A stretch of DNA of 64,000 nt from Skermanella aerolata KACC 11604 (GTDB lineage Bacteria > Pseudomonadota > Alphaproteobacteria > Azospirillales > Azospirillaceae): the NCBI RefSeq assembly GCF_000936425.1, contig NZ_AVFK01000001.1, forward strand, positions 596,534 through 660,533. Direction: 5' to 3'. Numbering within the stretch: position 1 is the stretch's first letter; every line of letters begins with the position of its first letter. Positions 40,365 through 49,943 of this stretch are shown one piece after another. Under the pieces are notes generated by a model, which worked only from the letters and a program-made list of their open reading frames with translations, ran no database searches and was not told the DNA's origin. The translations under genes were made by a program, and so were the position numbers.

Positions 40365-42338
40365 TCAGTCGACCTTCACCGCCCGCCGCGACGGGCTGTC
40401 GCCCGAGGGCCAGACCCCCCGCTCGACGGCTTCCCGGCCCTGGAACACCAGGAAGCTCTGACGCCCGTAATGGGGCAGGGGGCGCATCAGTGCCTCAAGG
40501 GAGGCCTTGTCGTCCGCCGCAATCGCCAGAACGGTGGAGCCGGCGTCCGACCGTGCCGTCCAGACCCGCGCAGTACCCTTGCCCGCCAGCGACGCCGGCA
40601 TCGGCGGAAGGCCCTGGTCGGCCAGCGCCTTGACGACGGCTTCCGTCGTGCCGACCACTGCAACCGGGCTCGTCCGGTAAACCGTTCCGCCCCGCGATCC
40701 CGCATCCATCAGCCGCTCCGCCAAAGCGCGGGCGGCGTCCTGCTCCGGTCCCGCGAACACCATGCGGGTCGTCGGATCGAGCGTCACGTCGCGCAGGATC
40801 GGGGGAGCTTCGCCCGGAGCCAGCCGGCGGAACAGCCGATAGTCCGGGTCGAGCGTGATCCATCGAGGTTCGGCATCGAGCTTCAGCGTTGCGACGGTCT
40901 GTGGTCCGGTCACCTCGACGTGGTGCCCGGTAGTCCCGGCGGCCGTTTCCACCATCAGCGGGACGGCGAGCCGGTAGAACGGCTGTCCCTGGCCGATCCG
41001 GACCGTCATCTCATAGGCGTCGCCCACCCGCTTGGCGGTGATGGTCTCAAGCTGCACGGACAGGGCACCCCGGCGCTCAACCCATTGCTGGAAAAAAGCT
41101 TCCAGGTCGGTTCCCGAAGCTTCCTCGAAGGCGCTTCGCAACTCCGCCCATCCTGCCCGCTTGAACCGATGGCGCTCCCAGAACAGTCGGATGCCGCGAT
41201 CGAAGGCATCCTGCCCCAGCAGATCGTTCAGCATCAGGAACAGGTAGGCCGACTTGTTGTAGCCGACGATCTGTGCCGCGCCATGGACGCGCGCCTTGAA
41301 GTCCGCCAGCGTACCGTCCCGCTCCGGCGGCAAGGCGGCCACGTCGCGCAGCCATCCCAGCCGCATCTCGCGTGCGGCCTCGGGACTGCGCTCCTCCGTC
41401 AGGCCGTAATCGGCCATGTACGTCGTCAGCCCCTCCGACCAGTTGCCGGTTTCGTAATCGACCAGGACGCCGTTGCCCCACCAGTTATGCAGGATTTCAT
41501 GGGGTAGGGACTGCCCGCGCATGAAGGGCAGCGGAAGTACCTGCCGGCCGATATAGGTCAGGCTTTCGAAGCCTAGCCCGACCGGCAGGGGCGCCGACAG
41601 GATCGAGAAGCTATCAAAGGGATATTGCCCGATCCGCTCCGAGAACCGCCTGATATAGCCTTCCGAAGCTTCCAGATAGTCGTCCGACAGCCTCTCCAGA
41701 TCGGGTTCGAAATATGTCCGCAGCCGCAACCCGTCGGCCATGCGCTCCCGCACGTTCCACCGACCGGCAAACAGGGACGGTTCTTCCGACGCGCCGTTGA
41801 ATGTGAAGACGGCGCGTCCAAGAGCCTCGTCCTCCAATCGGCCCGTCATAACCGGGCGGTACCCCTTGGGAACCGTGATCGCGACCCGGTAATCGGCGAG
41901 TCCCGGATCGTCAAAGCCGGGCAGCCAAGCCGTGCCGCCGGGTAGGTAGCTGCCGTCCTCCCCCGACCCCGGATCGGTACCCCCGAACGGACTTCCGCCG
42001 GAGTCCAATTCCGCCAGGACGCCCTCATACCGAATGACGAGCCGTTTGGGTCCGCGCCCACCGGTAGGGACACTCCAGCCCTCGGGTCCGCTGGACGGCG
42101 TGACCCGCACGCCATCGACTTCGACCAGCGACGGACGGAGAAGCCGCGAGAGCCGGAAACGCACCGTCTCTCCCGTCGCCTCCAGGTCGATTTCGTCCGT
42201 AACCTGAATGTGCCGGATAGTAGGCTCCAGGCGTACTTCGGCTTTGTGGCGCAGTGTACTCGCCGCTTCGGCGGATTCGCAGAAACCCCCACCGGGAACT
42301 GCTGCAAGCAGGGCGAGGCAGAGGAGTTTCGTTCTCAT
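40365..42338 (-). CDS. M1-like zinc aminopeptidase, exported
   Basis: A 657-residue gluzincin of the M1 type. A signal peptide (residues ~1-20, ending near GGGFCESAEA) points to export; a Cys in the signal region (GGGFCES) might also be a lipobox, but the flanking residues are poor. The zinc motif is HEILHNWWG at H280 with Glu281 and H284; the third ligand Glu302 follows in NWSEGLTTY, 17 residues after H284, one fewer than the usual 18. The substrate is unknown. It is convergent with holC across 13 bases. Confidence 0.82.
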   Translation of the reverse strand: MRTKLLCLALLAAVPGGGFCESAEAASTLRHKAEVRLEPTIRHIQVTDEIDLEATGETVRFRLSRLLRPSLVEVDGVRVTPSSGPEGWSVPTGGRGPKRLVIRYEGVLAELDSGGSPFGGTDPGSGEDGSYLPGGTAWLPGFDDPGLADYRVAITVPKGYRPVMTGRLEDEALGRAVFTFNGASEEPSLFAGRWNVRERMADGLRLRTYFEPDLERLSDDYLEASEGYIRRFSERIGQYPFDSFSILSAPLPVGLGFESLTYIGRQVLPLPFMRGQSLPHEILHNWWGNGVLVDYETGNWSEGLTTYMADYGLTEERSPEAAREMRLGWLRDVAALPPERDGTLADFKARVHGAAQIVGYNKSAYLFLMLNDLLGQDAFDRGIRLFWERHRFKRAGWAELRSAFEEASGTDLEAFFQQWVERRGALSVQLETITAKRVGDAYEMTVRIGQGQPFYRLAVPLMVETAAGTTGHHVEVTGPQTVATLKLDAEPRWITLDPDYRLFRRLAPGEAPPILRDVTLDPTTRMVFAGPEQDAARALAERLMDAGSRGGTVYRTSPVAVVGTTEAVVKALADQGLPPMPASLAGKGTARVWTARSDAGSTVLAIAADDKASLEALMRPLPHYGRQSFLVFQGREAVERGVWPSGDSPSRRAVKVD

Positions 42339-42362
42339 CGACTTCGCCCAACCCTCATCTCG

Positions 42363-43943
42363 TCACTCCCAGAACGGTTTCGCCTTCTCGAACTCGGCCC
42401 ACTGATCGGGCAGTCCGTTGACGCGGCGCCGGGCATGGCGCTCCAGCCATTGGCACAACCCCTTGGCCGCCGTCCTCACGTCCTTCGAGGCATCGTCCAC
42501 CAGAGCCTTCAACAGCTGGTTGGAGACATCGGCATCGTTCAAGTCGCCCAGACTCTCCTGAAGAGCCTCGACCTTCTCCAGATAGGGACGAACCGATCCC
42601 GCCGCATAGACTCCGCGAAAGAACTCAACGCCGTAGCGTAGCTTCTTGAAGCTGATCCGCAACCTGTGCCGCTGTTCGCCATCAATCTTCCGGATCTGCC
42701 GGCCTGCCTTGCGGAATTTCCGGTGCCGCTCGCCAAGCCACGCGCCGGCCATTTCCTGCAACGGCTTCGCCGCAGTTTCCAGGACATCCCGATCGGCGTC
42801 CTCCTGCCAGCGTCCCGATTCCAGCCAGCTTCCCAGCGCAAGCATCAAGGTCGTATATCGGGGCGAGTACAAGGCTTCGCTGGCGCGGGCGTGGGCCGAA
42901 CGGCGGGAGGAGGAAATCGCCTGTCCCAGCCGACGGATCGCGTCGTCGTGTCCGTGCTTCTCTGCATAGGGCTGGAAGAAGCGATGATGCAGGATGTCCC
43001 AATCGCGCGCCGGTCCCAGGCGGTCCATCAGCCAACGCACCTCATCCTTCAGCGCCTTGACGTCCCCCGAAGCGATGATGTCGTCGAACAGGCCGAATGC
43101 CGACCGCAGCCGCCGCAAGGCCACCCGCATCTGGTGGATGCCTTCGTCGTTGCCGCCGGCCAGGACGCAGGCCTCGTTCGCCAGGACATGGCTCATGCAG
43201 TTCCGCACGATGTGGCGGAAGCCGTCCGCGACCGTGGCAGCCGGCGTCAGGCCCAGCGGCGAAGCCTTCGCGGGCTCGGGCATCCGTCCCGTCACAAGCG
43301 CGAAGCCTGCCAAAGCCTTGTTGTCCGCCGAGATCCGCATCGGCACGATCCGCTGAAGCTCGCGCGCCAGATCGAACAGGGCCGTCACCGGACCCGCTTT
43401 CAGTTCCAGCTCGATCTCGCTGATCGGCCGGTATGTCGTCCCCGCCCGGATCTCGCCGGTATCCAGTGCCACTTCGATGGCTGTCAGCGGATCGGGCCGC
43501 AGCACCAGGGTCGTGCGCTGAAAGTCGGTCGTGAACAAGGGCCGGATTTCCGGCAGCGCGTCCTGCGGCACCAGGTCCCGGATTCCGTCGAGCGTCAGCA
43601 GCGATATATCCGGGTCCTCGCCCGCGATCGGCCAATCCCACTCCCGCCTCACCGCCACGGCGGCGGCATCGCCCGAGTTGCCGCCGCCCAGCGTCTTCAC
43701 GGTCTGGATATACTGCACCCCTTGCCGGCGCACCCGCAACGCCACCCCGAAGCTCGCCAGCCGCAGGTCGGGAGTGTCGAAATAGACCGTGTATAGCCGC
43801 GTGCTGGCCGCCGTACCCTGCTGAAGTCCGACCAGCGCCGGATGACGGGCCAGCCGCGCCAGATCGCTGGGCGCCACATGCAGCTTCAGTTCGATCTCGC
43901 GCCCCACCGTACCGGCGGAAGCCCGGACCTGCGGCGGCGGCAT
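42363..43943 (-). CDS. CYTH-CHAD domain protein (inorganic triphosphatase type)
   Basis: An N-terminal CYTH domain (VGREIELKLHV, with the ExExK motif; acidic and basic residues line a triphosphate tunnel) is followed by a CHAD domain (from about MRVALRRLRSAFGLFDDI to the Lys/Arg/His-rich helices RHRLRISFKKLRYGVEFF). CYTH enzymes cleave triphosphates; CHAD domains bind polyphosphate. ATG 43943 gives 526 residues and places the CYTH motif near the N terminus; GTG 44027 and GTG 44120 are in frame but the latter would lie within the upstream sixA-like gene. It is downstream of sixA and near ppk/ppx. Confidence 0.88.
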   Translation of the reverse strand: MPPPQVRASAGTVGREIELKLHVAPSDLARLARHPALVGLQQGTAASTRLYTVYFDTPDLRLASFGVALRVRRQGVQYIQTVKTLGGGNSGDAAAVAVRREWDWPIAGEDPDISLLTLDGIRDLVPQDALPEIRPLFTTDFQRTTLVLRPDPLTAIEVALDTGEIRAGTTYRPISEIELELKAGPVTALFDLARELQRIVPMRISADNKALAGFALVTGRMPEPAKASPLGLTPAATVADGFRHIVRNCMSHVLANEACVLAGGNDEGIHQMRVALRRLRSAFGLFDDIIASGDVKALKDEVRWLMDRLGPARDWDILHHRFFQPYAEKHGHDDAIRRLGQAISSSRRSAHARASEALYSPRYTTLMLALGSWLESGRWQEDADRDVLETAAKPLQEMAGAWLGERHRKFRKAGRQIRKIDGEQRHRLRISFKKLRYGVEFFRGVYAAGSVRPYLEKVEALQESLGDLNDADVSNQLLKALVDDASKDVRTAAKGLCQWLERHARRRVNGLPDQWAEFEKAKPFWE

Positions 43944-44053
43944 CAGGGCGGAAGCGTCGTGCTTGATCGGATGGGTGTTCTGTGACACTGGCTGCGGCGC
44001 CTCGCTGATCGTGCGTTCCGGTACCACGTGATAGCCGACCGCTCCGCCGCTCG

Positions 44054-44578
44054 TTAAGTTAATTTTTTTGGTATCAGGAAGCGGATCAGCGTTCCAGTCC
44101 GCGGCTCTATGTCGCTCCACCTCGTCACCGGGAACTCCAGCACCGCCAAAGCCGCCGTCGGGAACTTCGCCGCAAGGTTCCTCAAGTCTTCATCCGATCC
44201 GAAGCCGGCAAGGTCCTGGGCAAGGTGATGCAGGTCGGGGTTGTGTCCTACCAGCATCGCCGTCCTGACCTTGTCCGGCAGCAGGCGCAGCCGGTCCAGC
44301 AGCGCTTTCTCCCCGGTAAGGTAAAGCCCCCGCTCCTGGTGGACCGGCATTTCCAGCGCGTGGCCGTCCAATTGCGCCGTGACGAGTTCCAGCGTGTCCA
44401 CCGCGCGCCGCGCCGTCGAACACAGGATGCAGTCGGCCCGGAAGCCGTCCAGCCGAAGCTGCCGTCCGATCAGAGTCGCGGATTTGGCGCCCCTCGGCGC
44501 CAGCGGGCGGTCATGGTCGGACAGCGTCGCATCGTTCCAGGCTGATTTCCCGTGCCGCAAAAGGTATAATGTCTTCAT
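44054..44578 (-). CDS. Histidine phosphatase family protein (SixA-like)
   Basis: A 174-residue phosphoglycerate-mutase-fold phosphatase with the catalytic RHG in LYLLRHGKSAWND, GAKSATLIGRQL and the second His in MLVGHNPDLHHLAQDL. Size and pattern match SixA, which removes phosphate from phospho-His in signalling proteins, though small-molecule phosphatase activity is possible. It is upstream of CYTH-CHAD on the minus strand and divergent from ppk across 163 bases. Confidence 0.85.
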   Translation of the reverse strand: MKTLYLLRHGKSAWNDATLSDHDRPLAPRGAKSATLIGRQLRLDGFRADCILCSTARRAVDTLELVTAQLDGHALEMPVHQERGLYLTGEKALLDRLRLLPDKVRTAMLVGHNPDLHHLAQDLAGFGSDEDLRNLAAKFPTAALAVLEFPVTRWSDIEPRTGTLIRFLIPKKLT

Positions 44579-44741
44579 GGTCTTGACGCAGGCTCCGTCG
44601 TCTCGATCTAAGCCCGTATGAACGGGCGTGGCCCATGCTTGTTGTAAATTCTGTCGGCCGCCATCCGTTCGCTTGCCAAAGCGTAACCGAAACCCGCTAT
44701 CCTTGACCATTCCTCATCACGCCCCGTAACCAGAGGCAGCC

Positions 44742-46892
44742 GTGACCAGCGCGCAAGAGATCGAGTTCCCCCAGGTCGACCCGTCGTCATCCCCGGACCG
44801 GTTCATCAACCGAGAACTCTCGTGGCTCGCCTTCAACCAGCGTGTGCTCGAAGAGTCGGCGAACCACGCTCACCCGCTGCTCGAGCGCCTTCGCTTCCTG
44901 TCCATCTCGGCGAGCAACCTGGACGAATTCTATATGGTTCGCGTCGCGGGCCTGAAGGCGCAGGTGCGCGCCGGCGTGACGACGCTGTCGGATGACAACC
45001 TGTCGCCCAACCAACAGCTGGCTGCCGTCAATCAGCGGGTGATCGAGCTGATGCGCGATCAGCAGAACGGCTGGCGCACGCTACGCCAGGATCTCCGCGA
45101 AGCCGGCATCACCGTGGTCGACCCCAGCGAGCTGACCGACAGCGAGATCGACTGGCTGGAAACCCGCTTTCTGGAAGAGATCTTTCCGATCCTGACGCCG
45201 ATTGCGGTGGATCCGGCCCATCCGTTCCCGTTCATCCCCAATCTCGGCTTCAGCCTCGCCCTCCAGCTCTATAATCCCGACCGCAGCCAGAACCTCGACG
45301 CGCTGCTGCCGATGCCGTCCCAACTCGAGCGCTTCATCCGGCTGCCAGGCAACGACGTCCGCTTCGTGCTGCTCGAGCAGTTCGTCCTGCTGTTCCTCGA
45401 CCGCATCTTCCCGGCCCCCTTCAAGCTGACAGGCCACGGCGTCTTCCGCATCCTGCGCGACAGCGAGATGGAAATCGACGAAGAGGCGGAAGACCTCGTC
45501 CGCACCTTCGAAAGCGCCCTCAAGCGCCGCCGCCGCGGCAGCGTGATCAGGCTTGCGGTCAACATCGGCATGGCGCCCGACCTGCGGGAGTTCCTGCGCA
45601 ACCAGCTCCACGTCTCCAGCGACGACGTCTTCGTGCTGGAAGGCCTGATCGGCCTGTCCGACACCAAGCAGCTCATCGTGGAGGAGCGACCCGACCTCGT
45701 CTTCCCGCCCTACAACGCCCGCTTCCCCGAACGCATCCGTGACTTCGGCGGCGACTGCTTCGCCGCGATCCGGCACAAGGACATCGTCGTCCACCACCCG
45801 TACGAGAGCTTCGACGTGGTGGTCCAGTTCCTCCGGCAAGCGGCGCGCGACCCGGCGGTCGTCGCGATCAAGCAGACGCTGTATCGCACCAGCAAGAACT
45901 CCCCCATCGTGGCCGCCCTGATCGAAGCCGCCGAGGCCGGCAAGACCGTCACCGCCATGGTGGAACTGAAGGCGCGGTTCGACGAGGAAGCCAACATCCA
46001 GTGGGCACGCGACCTGGAGCGCGCCGGCGCCCAGGTCGTCTATGGGTTCGTCGATCTGAAGACCCACGCCAAGGTATCGCTGGTGGTCCGGCGCGAGACC
46101 AAGGGCCTGCGCAGCTACGTCCATTTCGGCACCGGCAACTACCATCCGATCACCGCAAAGGTCTATACGGACCTGTCGTTCTTCACCTGCGACCCGGCGC
46201 TCTGCCACGACGCGGCCTTCATGTTCAACTACATGACCGGCTATGCTACGCCTAAGTCATTGGAGAAGATCGCGATAGCGCCGCTTGGGATGCGCGACAA
46301 GCTGGTCGAGATGATCGAGCGGGAAATAGCCTTCGCCAAGGCCAAGAAGCCTGCCCATATCTGGCTCAAGCTGAACTCGCTTGTCGATCCGCAACTGATC
46401 GACAAGCTCTACAAGGCGTCGGCCCACGGCGTCCGGATCGACATGATCATCCGGGGCATCTGCTGCCTGCGTCCCGGCGTGCCGGGATTGTCGGACAACA
46501 TCCGGGTCAAGAGCATCGTCGGCCGTTTCCTCGAACACGGGCGCGTAATCTGCTTCGGCAACGGCCACAGCTTGCCGTCGCCCGAAGCGAAGGTCTATAT
46601 CTCCTCCGCCGACTGGATGCCGAGGAACCTCGACCGCCGGATCGAAACCCTGGTGCCGATCGAGAACCCGACCGTCCATCAGCAGATCCTCGACCAGATC
46701 ATGGTCGCCAACCTCAAGGACGAGGCGCAAAGCTGGTATCTGGCATCCGACGGCGTTTATCACCGTGCGGTGCGCGACAAGGACGCCTTCAGCGCCCACA
46801 CCTACTTCATGACCAATCCGAGCCTGTCCGGCCGCGGCAGCGCTACGTCGGGGGCTCGTATTCCTCCCCGGCTGGTTCTGCAAACGCGTTAG
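44742..46892 (+). CDS. ppk1: Polyphosphate kinase 1
   Basis: Makes polyphosphate from ATP. 716 residues: N-terminal [20 protein letters not shown], the phospho-His461 in [18 protein letters not shown] and His599 in RFLEHGRVI of the two C-terminal phospholipase-D-like domains, plus [15 protein letters not shown]. All functional residues known for the family are visible. Its ppk1-ppx pairing with 45 bases between them is classic. Confidence 0.97.
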   Translation: MTSAQEIEFPQVDPSSSPDRFINRELSWLAFNQRVLEESANHAHPLLERLRFLSISASNLDEFYMVRVAGLKAQVRAGVTTLSDDNLSPNQQLAAVNQRVIELMRDQQNGWRTLRQDLREAGITVVDPSELTDSEIDWLETRFLEEIFPILTPIAVDPAHPFPFIPNLGFSLALQLYNPDRSQNLDALLPMPSQLERFIRLPGNDVRFVLLEQFVLLFLDRIFPAPFKLTGHGVFRILRDSEMEIDEEAEDLVRTFESALKRRRRGSVIRLAVNIGMAPDLREFLRNQLHVSSDDVFVLEGLIGLSDTKQLIVEERPDLVFPPYNARFPERIRDFGGDCFAAIRHKDIVVHHPYESFDVVVQFLRQAARDPAVVAIKQTLYRTSKNSPIVAALIEAAEAGKTVTAMVELKARFDEEANIQWARDLERAGAQVVYGFVDLKTHAKVSLVVRRETKGLRSYVHFGTGNYHPITAKVYTDLSFFTCDPALCHDAAFMFNYMTGYATPKSLEKIAIAPLGMRDKLVEMIEREIAFAKAKKPAHIWLKLNSLVDPQLIDKLYKASAHGVRIDMIIRGICCLRPGVPGLSDNIRVKSIVGRFLEHGRVICFGNGHSLPSPEAKVYISSADWMPRNLDRRIETLVPIENPTVHQQILDQIMVANLKDEAQSWYLASDGVYHRAVRDKDAFSAHTYFMTNPSLSGRGSATSGARIPPRLVLQTR

Positions 46893-46937
46893 CCGACACT
46901 CGACGCAACACGACAAAGGCCCGGTGACTACTTCATC

Positions 46938-48446
46938 ATGACCTTAACTCTTCAACGGCGTTCGTCGATCGAGGCCCGCGCGACCAGCAGGGTCGCCGTC
47001 ATCGATATCGGGTCCAACTCGATCAGACTCGTTGTCTATGACGAACTGAACCGGTCGCCGGTGCCCCTGTTCAACGAGAAGATCATGTGCGGCCTTGGCC
47101 GGACGGTCGAAAAGACCGGCCGGCTGAATCCGGAAGGCGTCACCTTGGCGCTCGACAACATAGACCGCTTCGCCCGCCTGATCGACGGCATGGATGTCGG
47201 ACAGGTGGAGGTGCTGGCGACCGCCGCCGTCCGCGACGCGTCCGACGGTGCGGCCTTCGTCTCGGCCATCGAGCAGCGCACCGGCCTGACTGTCCGCACC
47301 ATAGCGGGCGAGGAGGAAGCGCGCCTGTCCGCCCTTGGCGTCCTCTCCGGCACGCCGGGCGCCGACGGCCTGATGGGCGATCTTGGCGGCGGCAGCCTGG
47401 AACTGGTCGGCCTTGACCGCGGCGTCATCGGACCGCAGGTGACCATGCCGCTGGGTCCGCTCCGTTTGCTCGAATCCTGCGGCGGCAAGGTTTCCAACGC
47501 CAACCGCATCATCGATCAGCACCTTGAAGCCCTGCCATGGCTGTCCGGCCATAGAGACCGCCCGTTCTATCCCGTCGGCGGAAGCTGGCGCGCGCTTGCC
47601 AAGCTGCACATGGAACAGGTCGGCCACCCTCTGCATATCATCCATCACTACTGCGTACCCGGCGCGCAGATGCGCGACTTCGCCGGCGTGATCGCCCGGC
47701 AAAGCCGGTCGTCGCTCGACAAGATGTCCAGCGTCTCGCGACGTCGTTCCGATACGCTCCCCTTCGCGGCCTTGGCGATGGAACGGCTTCTGCGCCACGT
47801 CCAGCCCTCGATGGTCGTGTTCTCCGCTCATGGCCTGCGCGAAGGGCTGCTGTTCGACATGCTCAGCCCGGAGATCCAGCGTCAGGACCCGCTGGTCAGT
47901 TCCTGCGCCTCGCTCGCCAAGCGGATCGGCCGCTTTGCCCAGGGCGAAATCATGGCGGGATGGACCACCTCCCTTTTCGCGGGAGAAGACGAATCAGCCG
48001 GCCGCCTGCGCCGCGCCGCCTGCCTGCTCAGCGACCTCGGCTGGTCCGAGCACCCCGATTACCGGGCCGAACATGCCTATCTCCGCGTTCTCCGCATGCC
48101 GTTCGCCGGCATCGACCACGACGAACGCGCCTTCCTGGCGCTGACGCTCTACATCCGCTACGGCGGACGGATGGAAGATCCCCATGTCGCCATGGCCCGC
48201 AGCCTGCTCGACAGCGCCAACGCGGCCAAGGCCAATATCCTGGGACTGACCTTGCGCCTGGGCCAGACGCTGACCGGCGGCGTGGTGACGATGCTTCAAC
48301 GGACCGCCTTGAGTCTGGACGAGGAAACGCTGTACCTGATCCTCCCGGAAGACGTCCGAGCCCTGATCGGCGACACCGTCCAGCGCCGTCTCGACTCCGT
48401 CGCCAAAAGCCTCAATCGGCGCGGCGCCATCGTGTCGAGATCGTAG
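46938..48446 (+). CDS. ppx: Exopolyphosphatase
   Basis: A 502-residue Ppx/GppA-family enzyme that hydrolyses polyphosphate (and in GppA, pppGpp). VAVIDIGSNSIRLVVYDE binds phosphate, AVRDASDGAAFV and GDLGGGSLELVGL are the conserved P-loops, and a C-terminal HD-like region lies around residues 330-500. It follows ppk1, so synthesis and breakdown genes share a transcript. GppA activity is not excluded. Confidence 0.92.
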   Translation: MTLTLQRRSSIEARATSRVAVIDIGSNSIRLVVYDELNRSPVPLFNEKIMCGLGRTVEKTGRLNPEGVTLALDNIDRFARLIDGMDVGQVEVLATAAVRDASDGAAFVSAIEQRTGLTVRTIAGEEEARLSALGVLSGTPGADGLMGDLGGGSLELVGLDRGVIGPQVTMPLGPLRLLESCGGKVSNANRIIDQHLEALPWLSGHRDRPFYPVGGSWRALAKLHMEQVGHPLHIIHHYCVPGAQMRDFAGVIARQSRSSLDKMSSVSRRRSDTLPFAALAMERLLRHVQPSMVVFSAHGLREGLLFDMLSPEIQRQDPLVSSCASLAKRIGRFAQGEIMAGWTTSLFAGEDESAGRLRRAACLLSDLGWSEHPDYRAEHAYLRVLRMPFAGIDHDERAFLALTLYIRYGGRMEDPHVAMARSLLDSANAAKANILGLTLRLGQTLTGGVVTMLQRTALSLDEETLYLILPEDVRALIGDTVQRRLDSVAKSLNRRGAIVSRS

Positions 48447-48459
48447 TTTCACAGAGGGA

Positions 48460-48556
48460 TGTCGGGCTGAAGAGGCCCGACCTACGACTCGACCACGCGT
48501 CGGCATCAGCGTTTCACGCTGGCGTCACCCGTAGGTCGGGCCTCTTCAGCCCGACA
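48460..48556. repeat. Inverted pair of REP-like elements at ppx/rnd convergent end
   Basis: Two exact 26-base copies in inverted orientation, 48460-48485 and 48531-48556, each GTAG-headed (GTAGGTCGGGCCTCTTCAGC and then CCGACA) with a 7-base stem GTCGGGC / GCCCGAC and a CTCTTCA loop. The 45-base spacer holds a CAGCG-TTTCA-CGCTG hairpin. The pair lies in the gap between two gene ends. Confidence 0.88.
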
Positions 48557-48594
48557 CCTAACTTTCCACACACACATCAATCTTCATTTCCCCC

Positions 48595-49764
48595 TCAGTC
48601 CGCCGCCTTGTCCTCCTCCAGCGGCACCAACTGAACCCGCTTGTCCTGGATAGCCAGCGCCAGCCGTCCGTGTTTCAGGGCCAAGGCCGCCTCGCCGAAC
48701 AACTCTCGCCGCCAGCCCTTGAGGGCAGGAACCGGAGCCTCGTCGTCAGCCGCGATGGCTTCCAGATCGCCGGAGTTAGCGACCAGTTTGCTGGCGACCT
48801 GCTCGTCCTCGCATTTCATCTTCAGAAGAACGCGAAGCAGTTCCACGATCGGCGTCAGGCCCGGCGGCAGCTCCACCCTCGGCTCGCCCGTCGGGCATTC
48901 CGCCACCGGCGTCGCGATACCGCGCTCGACGGCGGCCAGCATCTCGGTTCCCCAGCGCCCTTCCGCGACGCTGCGCCCCAGCCCGCGCGTTCGGGCAAGG
49001 TCGTCCACCGTTGTCGGAGCGTGCGACGCGATCTCCAGCAGCGCCTCGTCCCGTAGGATGCGGGAGCGCGGCAGGTCCTTCCGCTGAGCTTCCCGCTCGC
49101 GCCAAGCCGCAATCTCCTTGAGGATCGCCAGGAAGCGGGGCTTGTCGGTCCGTACCTTCAGGCGCTTCCACGACTCTTCCGGTTCGATCCGGTATGTCGC
49201 CGGGTCGGTCAGAACAGCGACCTCCTCCTCAAGCCAGTGCTCCCGGCCGGTCCGCGCCAGCTTGCGCTTCAGCTTTTCATAGGCCGGCCGCAGATGGGTC
49301 ACGTCGGACAGCGCGTAGACCAGCTGACGCTCGGTCAGCGGCCGTGCCGACCAGTCAGTGAAGCGCGACGACTTGTCCACGCGGGCGCCCGCCAGCCGGG
49401 AGATCAGCGTCTCGTAGCCGACGCTGTCGCCGAAGCCGCAGACCATCGCCGCGATCTGGGTGTCGAACAGCGGCTTTGGCACGTCGCCAGTCAGGTTGTA
49501 GAAGATTTCCACATCCTGCCGGGCGGCATGGAAGACCTTCAGCACCCCCGGATCGGCCATCAGCCGGAAAAGCGGGGCGAGATCGATGCCGTCCGCCAGC
49601 GGATCGACCGCTGCGGCTTCTTCGGGACCGGCGATCTGGACAAGGCACAGCTTGGGCCAGAACGTCTTCTCCCGCATGAATTCGGTATCGACGGTGATAT
49701 ATTCCGCCGCTTTCAGGCGCTCGCAGAACGCTTCCAGGTCGGCTGTGGTCGAGATCAGGTTCAT
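48595..49764 (-). CDS. rnd: Ribonuclease D
   Basis: A 3'-to-5' exoribonuclease in tRNA and stable RNA processing. DEDD exonuclease residues are in YITVDTEFMREKTFWPKL, FHAARQDVEIFYNL and YALSDVTHLRPAYEKL; a C-terminal HRDC domain spans about 210-290 (LKEIAAWREREAQRKDLPRS). ATG 49764 gives 389 residues. It is divergent from aspS, the standard neighbour in alphaproteobacteria. Confidence 0.95.
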   Translation of the reverse strand: MNLISTTADLEAFCERLKAAEYITVDTEFMREKTFWPKLCLVQIAGPEEAAAVDPLADGIDLAPLFRLMADPGVLKVFHAARQDVEIFYNLTGDVPKPLFDTQIAAMVCGFGDSVGYETLISRLAGARVDKSSRFTDWSARPLTERQLVYALSDVTHLRPAYEKLKRKLARTGREHWLEEEVAVLTDPATYRIEPEESWKRLKVRTDKPRFLAILKEIAAWREREAQRKDLPRSRILRDEALLEIASHAPTTVDDLARTRGLGRSVAEGRWGTEMLAAVERGIATPVAECPTGEPRVELPPGLTPIVELLRVLLKMKCEDEQVASKLVANSGDLEAIAADDEAPVPALKGWRRELFGEAALALKHGRLALAIQDKRVQLVPLEEDKAAD

Positions 49765-49943
49765 AATACACTCATACAACACCGGAGGGCTGCGGAAAAG
49801 CGGGGCTGCTTAAACTTGACAATCACCTTGCATCCATGTGCTTCTGCGCCCAAAAACACCAATCTGGTGACCCCCAGGCCGAACCGCCGCCGGACCCCAT
49901 CGTGTCACGGTGGCCATAACTGTTATTTCAAGGTGCGCCCCTA

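Noticed and set aside
48460..48556. Possible CRISPR array
   Set aside because: Only two repeat copies and they are inverted, not direct; they match REP structure with a GTAG head.
49816..49840. TTGACA upstream of aspS as a promoter
   Set aside because: The -35 is perfect but there is no reasonable -10 at 16-18 bases (TGCTTC); not strong enough to report as a feature.
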